From: Lysobacterales bacterium CG02_land_8_20_14_3_00_62_12
Lineage (GTDB): Bacteria > Pseudomonadota > Gammaproteobacteria > Xanthomonadales > Ahniellaceae
Direction of reading: 5' to 3'
Assembly (NCBI GenBank): GCA_002785585.1
Contig: PEUI01000357.1
Span: 1-20,127, forward strand
Length of the DNA stretch: 20,127 nt
The translations under genes were made by a program, and so were the position numbers. The notes below the pieces were generated by a model, which saw only the letters and a program-made list of their open reading frames with translations, made no database searches and was not told the origin of the DNA. Shown here piece by piece: positions 7,811-14,824 of this stretch; within the stretch, counting starts at the first letter, position 1; every line of letters starts with the position of its first letter.

Positions 7811-7916
7811 GCTGTCGAGCCAAGCGGTGAACTCGGGAAGTGTTTTGAGCGAGAATACGGTCGCAGTGTAATCGAACGACTACATACCGTCCAGGCAAAA
7901 CCAGCAAACTGCCCGA

Positions 7917-8852
7917 TCAACCCCGCAACCACTCCCGTGGTCGCAGATAGTCATCGAGTCGCGCTTCGGCGCTGCCCGGCTCCGGCCGCCAGGCGTATTC
8001 CCAGCGCACCAGTGGCGGCAGCGACATCAGGATCGATTCGGTGCGGCCGCCGCTTTGCAGGCCAAACAGGGTGCCGCGATCATGGACCAGGTTGAACTCG
8101 ACGTAACGACCCCGCCGATAGAGCTGAAACTGGCGTTCGCGCTCGCCGTAAGGCGTGTCTTTGCGGCGCTCGACGATCGGCAGATAAGCCGGTAAAAACG
8201 CATCGCCAATCGCCCGCATGAATGCGAATGACCGGGCAAACGGCCAGCGATTCAGATCGTCAAAAAACAGGCCGCCGACGCCGCGAGTTTCGTTGCGGTG
8301 CTTGAGAAAAAAATAGCGGTCACACCAGGCTTTGAACTCGGCGTAAACATCATCGCCAAACGTCGCGCAGGCGGCACGCGCGGTGGCGTGCCAGTGTTCG
8401 ATGTCGGCGTCCACCGGATAGCACGGCGTCAAATCGAAACCGCCGCCAAACCACCATCCGGAAGTGCTGCCGGTGGTGCTGAACAGGCGCACGTTCATGT
8501 GCGTGATCGGCAGGTGCGGATTGCGCGGATGCAAGACCAGCGACACGCCCATCGCCACCCAAGGCTGACCGGTGAGTTCCGGCCGATGCGCGCTGGCGGC
8601 GCCCGGCAGCGCCGCGCCGGTGACCTTGGAGAAACCAATGCCGGCCTGCTCGAATACGGCGCCCGCTTTCAACACGCGGGTCCGGCCACCGCCACCCTCT
8701 TCGCGCTGCCAACGATCTTCGACAAAGCGCGCAGCGCCATCGGCGGCTTCCAGCGCTGTGCTGATGCGGTCTTGCAAAGCCTGTAGCCAGGCTTCTACCT
8801 GCGCCAGATCAGCCGCTGAAACCGGGGAAAGCCCGCTGGGGTTCGAGGTCAT
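7917..8852 (-). CDS. hemF: Oxygen-dependent coproporphyrinogen III oxidase
   Basis: HemF converts coproporphyrinogen III to protoporphyrinogen IX with O2, in the cytoplasm, in heme synthesis. The 311 residues are normal for the family. Conserved stretches are RFVEDRWQREEGGGGRTRVL, HPRNPHLPITHMNVRLF, WWFGGGFDLTPCYP, YFFLKHRNETRGVGGLFFDD, and near the C-terminus YVEFNLVHDRGTLFGLQSGG with RTESILMSLPP. The ATG at 8852 gives the usual N-terminus; the upstream GCGGA is a weak ribosome-binding site. A 26-base piece of its 3' part (8028-8053) recurs at 7195-7220. The oxygen-dependent enzyme implies an aerobic or facultative lifestyle. Confidence 0.96.
   Translation of the reverse strand: MTSNPSGLSPVSAADLAQVEAWLQALQDRISTALEAADGAARFVEDRWQREEGGGGRTRVLKAGAVFEQAGIGFSKVTGAALPGAASAHRPELTGQPWVAMGVSLVLHPRNPHLPITHMNVRLFSTTGSTSGWWFGGGFDLTPCYPVDADIEHWHATARAACATFGDDVYAEFKAWCDRYFFLKHRNETRGVGGLFFDDLNRWPFARSFAFMRAIGDAFLPAYLPIVERRKDTPYGERERQFQLYRRGRYVEFNLVHDRGTLFGLQSGGRTESILMSLPPLVRWEYAWRPEPGSAEARLDDYLRPREWLRG
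8028..8053 (-). repeat. 26-bp direct repeat, hemF-internal copy
   Basis: These 26 bases inside hemF, coding for GGRTESIL, are identical to 7195-7220 on the same strand, 833 bases away. The toxin-antitoxin pair and the last part of hemF lie between the copies. Confidence 0.85.
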
Positions 8853-8927
8853 GGCGATCCGCTGATGGCTATTGTGGTCGGCAGTGTAGCCAAGCCCTCG
8901 CGTTGGTTGAAACCATTGCCGCCGAGA

Positions 8928-11864
8928 TCAGCCGGCACGCCCCCGCTCGACCCGATTGCGGCCATGTTTCTTGGCGCGATACAAAGCGGCATCGGCCTCC
9001 GCCAGCAATTGTTCGGCGCCGATCCCGGCGTGTGGCACCAGGCAGGCGACACCGATACTGACGGTGATCCCGCCACCCACGGCAGTCGGCAACTGGCATT
9101 GCTGGCGGATCAATTCGGCGCGCTCGATGGCGTTTTCCAGACTGGTGCCCGGCAACACCAGCACAAACTCTTCGCCGCCATAACGCGCCAGCAGTTCGTC
9201 GCCTTCGGCCACCGCTTTGCCCAACACCTGGGCCAACTGTTTGAGCACTTCGTCGCCGGCCAGGTGTCCGTGTTCATCGTTGTATTGCTTGAAGTGGTCG
9301 ACATCGAGCATCAGCACCGACAGTGGCTGCTGAAGTTGCAACGAAGCCGCCCACTGCGTTTGCAAAAACTCATCAAGACCGCGGCGATTGGTCAATCCGG
9401 TCAATCCATCCTGCACCGCAATGCGCGCCAGGCGCTGGTTGGCCATGGCCAAGGTGCGGGTATGCGCGGCCACTTGATGCTCCAAAGTTTCAGCGTATCG
9501 GTGCAGCTTGCGCGAGCGCCAACGGTGATGAATCCAGGCCAGTACGCCACCCAATGCCGCCAGCAAAAGATACAGACCGATCCGCGCCCACGCGGTTTGA
9601 TACCAGCGCGGTGGAATGAAAAAGGCCCAGGTGGCCGGCTCGGCGAGCTCGCCAGCGACATCGCGGGCAACTACTTCGAACGTGTATTGGCCCGGCGCCA
9701 GTCGGTTGAAACTGCGCTCCAACTCGGTGCTCCAGGGGCTCCAATCGATATCGCTGCCGCGCAACCGGCTGTGAAATTGCAAGCCACGCTCGCCGCCATT
9801 GACGCCGTAATCGAAGCGGATCGAGCGCACCCGATCCAGCGCCACTGGGGGATGGCCAGCACGGTCCAAGGCCTGCGCCGGAGCGCCCTCGGCCGACCAC
9901 CATACGCGCTGCAATCGCGTCCGCAATGGGGCTTTTTGCGGCAGACTCAATGCCGGATCGAAGGTCAGCAAGCCACCCCAGGCGACCACCGATAGCCGAC
10001 CGTCGCTTTCGATGTCCAGACCCAACAGGCCGCGCGCCATCGGTGATTCCAGCGGCACCGGCTCCCAAATGCCCGATGGCGGCCGACGTCGAAACAACGA
10101 ACGGCTGTCGTAGGCATAGCTGGTGCCATCGGCGGCGGTAGCCAATTCGGCTTCTTGCGGTCGCTTGAGCAGTTGCGCCAAACCTTGTAGGCGGTCGGCT
10201 GCCAACTTGCCATCATGCCAGCGATGAAAGCCGTGTTTGCTGGCAACGTAAAGGTTGCCGTCCAGGGTCACCACCCGCGACACATCGGTGTCGGCCAGCC
10301 GCAGGCCCGACGCCGACCCGAGCCGCTGGCGCGCGGCCACTTGGCGACCATCGGCGCTCAAAGTGATCAGCCAGGGCGCGCCGCGATTGCTACCGAGCAA
10401 CAGATGGTCGGCATCGATTTCCACCATCGAGCTTGCCGAAACCTCAGCGACCGCCAGTCGACCCGCCTCGATCCAATGATCGGCCGGGTGGCGCAATATC
10501 TGAAAACCGTCGTCATCCAACACGTACACGGTGTCTTTGCGCTGGGTCGAGGCATACAGTGCAAACGGGTAGGTGGTCGTGCCGATCGCGGTTGGCGGCG
10601 CCGTCGGGGGTTGATCGGAAGTCAAGGCAAACACGCCGTTGCGGGCCGCAATCAACAGCGCCGAGGGCGTGACCAAAAAATCCCACACCTCCTCATTGGC
10701 GAACAGATACGGCTCGAAACGCAGGCGGCCGCGCGCATCTTCGGTGCTGACGAACAGGCCCATCGAGGTACCCACCCAGCGGCGCCGGTGCCACCAGGTG
10801 CTGGTCTCGATCACCCCAAACAGGCCGTCGCTTTCGCTGACCTGGGTCCACGGCGATGGCCACTGCAAATACACCAGATCGCCGTCCGTAGCGGCCCACA
10901 AGCCGCCATGGTGATCGCTAGCGATTTGCAGCACCGGGTATTGGCTGAGACTGAAGCGATCAATCAGCGCCAGGTCCTGGGCAAAGCGCAGCAGCTCCCC
11001 GGTCAAGGTCACCACCACATAACTGCCGTCGTCCAGGACGATGGCGTGATAGGCCTGCAAAGCACTCAGCGCGGCCCCCAGGACGCTCGCCAGCGGCCGA
11101 ATACCGGTCGCCTCCGCGAGGTAAAAACCAGCGGTTCGAGAAACGATCAATTGCCCTTGCGGGTGCGGCAGCACGGCGGCGATGCTGCTATCGGCAAACC
11201 GCTCGCCGCCAGGCAATAACTCGAAACGGCCATCGTTGAAGCGCACCAAACCCTGTCCGGGAATGCGCAGCCACAAGTCATTGGCCACCGGAAACAACAG
11301 ATGCACCGGCGCCGCCAGCGGCCAGGCGCCGAGGGTGCCGTCGTTGCGCGCCAGGAACAAGTGGCTGGCGGTGGCGAAATAGGCACCCTCGGGACGCAAA
11401 CAGACATCCCAAACTTCGCCGACCTGGTGCGCGCCAAGCGGATTGCCGGCCAGCTGATCCAGATCGGTGAAATGCCAATCGCCGCCAGCCGATGGATCGA
11501 GTCGGCCGAAGTGATCGAAGCTGGCGACGTAGACCCGGCCTTGCTGATCGCTGCTGGTGTTGCGCGCCCAGCTCGCATTCGGCAAGGCGATGTTTTCGAA
11601 GCGGCTTCCGGCGTACACCAACACGCCTTCACTGTTACCGATGAAAACGCGATCTTCTTGGTCCACCTGGATCGACGTGAAGCGCGGGATCACCGGAAAA
11701 TCTTCCGGCCCGAAGCGGGTGATCAGCGGTGTCCCCGCCGCCTTGACGGCAACGGTGTCGGCCGCTGCTGGCGCCCAGGCGGTGGCCGCGATCATGCCAG
11801 CGACCAGCAGCCACCCGCTGGCGACGCTCCGTCGTAGCGCTGTAATCAAGCCTGCCGTAGCCAT
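8928..11864 (-). CDS. Membrane diguanylate cyclase with periplasmic beta-propeller sensor
   Basis: A 978-residue predicted sensor that makes cyclic di-GMP. A signal peptide (residues 1 to about 35, ending APAAADT) leads into a long periplasmic region with repeated WD/SG-type blades (about 45-675; two-component-regulator propeller type). A Y_Y_Y-like domain follows (about 680-753), then one membrane helix (about 760-779), a short coiled coil, and a GGDEF domain (about 817-978). The active-site motif is GGEEF at 896-900, and LMLDVDHFKQYND and DGLTGLTNRR are present, so catalysis is expected. The position of the inhibitory RxxD site reads EGDE, so product feedback through the usual I-site is unlikely. 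The ATG at 11864 is chosen because it starts the signal peptide; the same frame stays open through the opposite strand of pdxJ, which is coincidental. The ligand is unknown. Confidence 0.9.
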   Translation of the reverse strand: MATAGLITALRRSVASGWLLVAGMIAATAWAPAAADTVAVKAAGTPLITRFGPEDFPVIPRFTSIQVDQEDRVFIGNSEGVLVYAGSRFENIALPNASWARNTSSDQQGRVYVASFDHFGRLDPSAGGDWHFTDLDQLAGNPLGAHQVGEVWDVCLRPEGAYFATASHLFLARNDGTLGAWPLAAPVHLLFPVANDLWLRIPGQGLVRFNDGRFELLPGGERFADSSIAAVLPHPQGQLIVSRTAGFYLAEATGIRPLASVLGAALSALQAYHAIVLDDGSYVVVTLTGELLRFAQDLALIDRFSLSQYPVLQIASDHHGGLWAATDGDLVYLQWPSPWTQVSESDGLFGVIETSTWWHRRRWVGTSMGLFVSTEDARGRLRFEPYLFANEEVWDFLVTPSALLIAARNGVFALTSDQPPTAPPTAIGTTTYPFALYASTQRKDTVYVLDDDGFQILRHPADHWIEAGRLAVAEVSASSMVEIDADHLLLGSNRGAPWLITLSADGRQVAARQRLGSASGLRLADTDVSRVVTLDGNLYVASKHGFHRWHDGKLAADRLQGLAQLLKRPQEAELATAADGTSYAYDSRSLFRRRPPSGIWEPVPLESPMARGLLGLDIESDGRLSVVAWGGLLTFDPALSLPQKAPLRTRLQRVWWSAEGAPAQALDRAGHPPVALDRVRSIRFDYGVNGGERGLQFHSRLRGSDIDWSPWSTELERSFNRLAPGQYTFEVVARDVAGELAEPATWAFFIPPRWYQTAWARIGLYLLLAALGGVLAWIHHRWRSRKLHRYAETLEHQVAAHTRTLAMANQRLARIAVQDGLTGLTNRRGLDEFLQTQWAASLQLQQPLSVLMLDVDHFKQYNDEHGHLAGDEVLKQLAQVLGKAVAEGDELLARYGGEEFVLVLPGTSLENAIERAELIRQQCQLPTAVGGGITVSIGVACLVPHAGIGAEQLLAEADAALYRAKKHGRNRVERGRAG

Positions 11865-11921
11865 GCGCGATGGGTTCCCTGCCGACTCGCCAATGCGGCC
11901 GAGCCATGGCACTATCATGCC

Positions 11922-12722
11922 ATGACCAAACTCAGCGTCAATCTCAACAAAATCGCGGTGCTGCGCAATGCTCGCGGTGGCGGTTTGCCCAGCGTCATCG
12001 ACGCCGCCAACGTGGTGATTGCCGCCGGTGCCGATGGCTTGACCGTGCATCCGCGCCCGGATCAACGCCATATCCAGCCACGCGATGTCGCCGCGCTGGC
12101 GCAATGGCTGGCCACCGCCAATCGCGGGCGCGGCCAGCGCGAACGCCTGGAGTTCAACATTGAAGGCAATCCATTCGCCGCCGCCACGGCCAGCGGCTAC
12201 CCAGGACTGATCGCTTTGGTCGCCAGCGCGCGTCCCGACCAAGTGACGCTGGTGCCCGATAGCGACGGCCAGATCACCTCGGATCATGGCTTTGATCTGC
12301 GCCAGGACGGCGCCCGCTTGCGCCCGCTGATCGCTGAACTTCAGGCACTGGGCGCCCGCGTCAGTTTGTTCATGGACGCCGACAGCGCCGACCTTGAGCG
12401 CGCCCGCGAACTCGGCGCTGATCGCATCGAGTTGTATACCGGACCCTATGCCGAAGCGTTTGCCCACGGCGATTTTGCCCAGCGCTTGCAACAATGCGCC
12501 GAGGCGACCGCGCGCGCGCAGGCGGTTGGCCTCGGGGTCAATGCTGGCCACGATCTCGACCAGGCCAATCTGCCGGTGTTGTTGCGCGCCGCGCCCGGCA
12601 TTGCCGAAGTCTCGATCGGCCACGCCCTGATCAACGATGCCCTGTATGCCGGACTGGCGAGCACGGTGACGGCTTATCTGGCGGCCAGAGGCCTGAGGAC
12701 TGAGGACCTAGGATCGACGTAG
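11922..12722 (+). CDS. pdxJ: Pyridoxine 5'-phosphate synthase
   Basis: PdxJ condenses 1-deoxyxylulose 5-phosphate with 3-amino-2-oxopropyl phosphate to form pyridoxine 5'-phosphate in the cytoplasm. Motifs over the 266 residues include LSVNLNKIAVLRNARGG, VHPRPDQRHI, EFNIEGNPF, VTLVPDSDGQITSDHGFD, ELYTGPYA and GLGVNAGHDL with SIGHALI near the end. The VPD...TSDHG loop, where E. coli has VPEKR...TTEGG, is the form I recall from Xanthomonas. The extreme C-terminus (RGLRTEDLGST) is encoded across a 7-base tandem duplication (TGAGGAC at 12694-12700 and 12701-12707); with one copy the protein would end five residues earlier. It diverges from the diguanylate cyclase gene with 57 bases between starts. 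Confidence 0.95.
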   Translation: MTKLSVNLNKIAVLRNARGGGLPSVIDAANVVIAAGADGLTVHPRPDQRHIQPRDVAALAQWLATANRGRGQRERLEFNIEGNPFAAATASGYPGLIALVASARPDQVTLVPDSDGQITSDHGFDLRQDGARLRPLIAELQALGARVSLFMDADSADLERARELGADRIELYTGPYAEAFAHGDFAQRLQQCAEATARAQAVGLGVNAGHDLDQANLPVLLRAAPGIAEVSIGHALINDALYAGLASTVTAYLAARGLRTEDLGST

Positions 12723-12754
12723 CCAGCGACCGACTTCCTTCGGCGTGCGGTCAC

Positions 12755-12867
12755 TTTGGAGTGCGGCGGCTTGCCGCCGCTGTGCTCGCTGTCGCGCTCG
12801 CTGTGGTGCTCGCGGTAATCACCACCGCGCCGGAGAGCAAAGCGGGAGCAAGCTCCCGCACTCCAAA
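12755..12867. repeat. MITE-like palindromic element, 113 bp
   Basis: The element begins TTTGGAGTGCGG (12755-12766) and ends with its exact reverse complement CCGCACTCCAAA (12856-12867). Each end contains a perfect 8-bp-stem hairpin with a two-base loop: 12763-12780 (GCGGCGGC, TT, GCCGCCGC) and 12842-12859 (GCGGGAGC, AA, GCTCCCGC). The middle has GCTCGCTGT-like tandem units and a 6-bp stem, CGCGGT/ACCGCG. It has no coding capacity. This layout resembles short interspersed palindromic elements that I recall from intergenic regions of Xanthomonadaceae. It may also act as the transcription end of pdxJ. Confidence 0.7.
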
Positions 12868-12870
12868 TTC

Positions 12871-12904
12871 GAGCGCTGCTACTTCCGGAGCGCTGCTACT
12901 TCGG
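12871..12904. repeat. 17-bp tandem repeat, two copies
   Basis: GAGCGCTGCTACTTCCG (12871-12887) is followed directly by GAGCGCTGCTACTTCGG (12888-12904), differing at one base. It lies 3 bases after the MITE-like element, inside the gene-free stretch between pdxJ and ogt. Confidence 0.85.
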
Positions 12905-12935
12905 GTTGTGTTCGTCTTGCAACGCCACTTTACCG

Positions 12936-12965
12936 ATCCGAAGCGGTGGCTTCCTGCCACCGGAT
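12936..12965. repeat. Intergenic hairpin GGTGGC/GCCACC
   Basis: GGTGGC (12945-12950) and GCCACC (12956-12961) enclose a TTCCT loop. ATCC (12936-12939) and GGAT (12962-12965) can extend the stem after an internal bulge. The hairpin resembles those of the element just upstream. There is no T-tract, so an intrinsic terminator is doubtful. The rest of the gene-free stretch 12723-13029 shows nothing else I can name. Confidence 0.5.
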
Positions 12966-13029
12966 TTACAGCAGTTTAGGGACTCAATCGGCTACGCGGC
13001 GATGCATTTATGGCAAGACGGGAGTGATG

Positions 13030-13518
13030 ATGGAAACTGAAATGCTGTGGTACGACCAACTGGCGACGCCGATTGGCCAACTGTTGCTGATCGCCAACGC
13101 TGCGGGGCTGTGCCATGTCGGCTTCGAACAGGAGCGCCATCCCTGGTCCGATGCTGGCCCCCAACAGTACGCTCCGGAGCGATTGGCGGAGGTCAGCGGC
13201 CAATTGCGCGAATACTTCGCCGGTAGCCGTCGGGATTTTGATTTGGACCTGGTGCCACGCGGCACCGCCTTCCAATGCCGGGTCTGGGCCGGCTTGCGGA
13301 GGATTCCCTATGCCGAGTCGATCAGCTACGGCGAACTTGCGCGCCGCATCAACCAGCCCACCGCGGCCCGGGCGGTCGGTCTGGCCAATGGCCGCAACCC
13401 GTTGCCGATCATCGTGCCCTGCCATCGGGTGATCGGCGCTGACGGCAGCCTCACCGGCTTCGGCGGTGGTCTGGAGCGCAAACACTGGCTGCTGGCGCAC
13501 GAAGCGGCGCATCGCTAA
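13030..13518 (+). CDS. ogt: Methylated-DNA--[protein]-cysteine S-methyltransferase
   Basis: This is a suicide repair protein that takes the methyl group from O6-methylguanine onto its own cysteine. From ATG 13030 it has 162 residues, the usual length for Ogt. The active-site motif PCHRV is present with the acceptor at C131, preceded by the DNA-binding helix region ISYGELARRINQPTAARAVG (about residues 98-117) and ANGRNPLPIIVPCHRVIGADG. The C-terminal GGLERKHWLLAHE is typical. Two adjacent ATGs (13027 and 13030) are possible; GGAG at 13021-13024 sits five bases before the second, which is therefore preferred. No helix-turn-helix Ada domain is attached. It stands alone after the repeat-rich intergenic region. 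Confidence 0.93.
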   Translation: METEMLWYDQLATPIGQLLLIANAAGLCHVGFEQERHPWSDAGPQQYAPERLAEVSGQLREYFAGSRRDFDLDLVPRGTAFQCRVWAGLRRIPYAESISYGELARRINQPTAARAVGLANGRNPLPIIVPCHRVIGADGSLTGFGGGLERKHWLLAHEAAHR

Positions 13519-13634
13519 GGACCTCTGTCGCAACGCTGTTTGCTGCGAACGTGCCAGCATAAGCGCGCAATTTGTCGGGATATGGACTTACCGGCGCCAA
13601 ACCTCCAAACTACGCACCCACTTCGGATGCGCCA

Positions 13635-14090
13635 GTGTCAGAGATCCTCCTGCTCAATGGGCCCAACCTGGATTTGCTCGGCCAGCGCGAACCGGCGACC
13701 TACGGCGGCGAGCGTTTGGCCGCCATCGTGGCGCGCGCCGAGCAGCAGGCGGCAGCCGCCGGGCAGCATCTCAGCCATTTGCAGAGCAACAGCGAATTGG
13801 CCTTGATTGAGCGGGTTCATGCCGCGATCAGCGACAAAACGGCGTTCATCGTGATCAATCCGGCCGCCTTCACCCACACCAGCGTGGCGCTGCGTGATGC
13901 GCTGGCTGCCAGCCGCCTGCCGTTTATCGAAGTGCATCTGTCGAACGTGCATGCGCGGGAGGCCTTCCGCCAGCGTTCGTTATTTTCGGATCTGGCGGTC
14001 GGCGTCATCTGTGGCTTCGGCGCTCAGGGTTATGAACTGGCTTTGCAGGTGGCCATTCGGCGGCTGGATAGCCAGTCCGCCAGCGGCTGA
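13635..14090 (+). CDS. aroQ: 3-dehydroquinate dehydratase, type II
   Basis: AroQ dehydrates 3-dehydroquinate to 3-dehydroshikimate in aromatic amino-acid synthesis; the type II enzyme is a cytoplasmic dodecamer. From GTG 13635 the product has 151 residues, as expected. Conserved stretches are ILLLNGPNLDLLGQREPATYG with the catalytic Tyr and the lid-loop Arg, LQSNSELALIERVH, VINPAAFTHTSVALRDAL, and EVHLSNVHAREAFRQRS with the catalytic His. An in-frame TTG at 13572 would add 21 residues unlike the family, so GTG is preferred. The order aroQ-accB-accC is a familiar arrangement in gammaproteobacteria. Confidence 0.95.
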   Translation: MSEILLLNGPNLDLLGQREPATYGGERLAAIVARAEQQAAAAGQHLSHLQSNSELALIERVHAAISDKTAFIVINPAAFTHTSVALRDALAASRLPFIEVHLSNVHAREAFRQRSLFSDLAVGVICGFGAQGYELALQVAIRRLDSQSASG

Positions 14091-14210
14091 AGTTTTTGGT
14101 TTCAGGTCGCCACACGCACCGCGGCGGCCAGTGGAAATCCCCATTGAACGTGGGCGAGTTGGGTTGCGCACGCCCGCCAACAGTTTGCTTGCAAAAGGTG
14201 AGAATCGACG

Positions 14211-14693
14211 ATGGACTTACGCAAAATCAAAAAGCTGATCGACCTGCTGGAAGAATCGAACCTGACCGAGCTGGAGATCAAGGAAGGCGAGGAGACGATT
14301 CGTCTCACCCGCGCTGCCCGGGTGGCGGCGAATGCACCGGCAGCCGCCGCACCGGTGACCCATGTGCATGTCGAACAACAACGGCTGAGCACCGCCGGCC
14401 CCAACCATGCGCCGCACGAAGAGACGGTGCATGCCGCCAGCCACCGCGACCTGCCAGACGGCCACATTCTGCGCGCACCGATGGTTGGCACCTACTTCGG
14501 ATCGCCCAATCCGGAAGCACCGCCGTTCGTCAAGGTCGGCCAGCATGTCAAAGCCGGGGATGTGCTTGGCATCATCGAGGCGATGAAAATGTTCAACCAG
14601 ATCGAGGCCGATGTTTCCGGCACGATCGCTGCCATCCTGGTGCAGAGCGGCGAACCGGTAGAGTTCGACGAACCGTTGTTTGTCATCGCCTGA
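14211..14693 (+). CDS. accB: Biotin carboxyl carrier protein of acetyl-CoA carboxylase
   Basis: AccB carries biotin between the carboxylase and transferase parts of acetyl-CoA carboxylase, the first step of fatty-acid synthesis. The 160-residue protein has the N-terminal helix (DLRKIKKLIDLLEESNLTEL), an Ala/Pro/His-rich linker (about 38-82), and the C-terminal biotinyl domain (about 84-160) with EAMKM; K126 is the biotin attachment site. The thumb-like insertion FGSPNPEAPPFVKVGQHV is also present. AAAGGTGAG lies about eight to ten bases before the ATG. accC follows after 131 bases, an unusually wide gap for this pair. Confidence 0.96.
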   Translation: MDLRKIKKLIDLLEESNLTELEIKEGEETIRLTRAARVAANAPAAAAPVTHVHVEQQRLSTAGPNHAPHEETVHAASHRDLPDGHILRAPMVGTYFGSPNPEAPPFVKVGQHVKAGDVLGIIEAMKMFNQIEADVSGTIAAILVQSGEPVEFDEPLFVIA

Positions 14694-14824
14694 TGGATCC
14701 GGCGTCGGCAACCCGGCCGGGTGGACCAGCGCATCGATTGGCGCCACCGCCACCGTTGATTTCACGACCCAGTTTCGACAACCCGCTGACCGCGCCCCCC
14801 CCTTCCCGACCATTGCCGCCCACC

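Noticed and set aside
8865..9995. 376-codon plus-strand frame opposite the GGDEF gene
   Set aside because: Shadow of the GGDEF and Y_Y_Y coding sequence; no motif or ribosome-binding site.
11865..11921. TATCAT at 11913-11918 as a pdxJ promoter
   Set aside because: It lies only three bases before the start codon and has no suitable -35; a leaderless transcript would be needed.
8928..12623. A 1231-codon open frame on the minus strand
   Set aside because: Only the part from 11864 down is a protein; the extra 5' part lies antisense to pdxJ and encodes nothing family-like. Signal peptide and domains fix the start at 11864.
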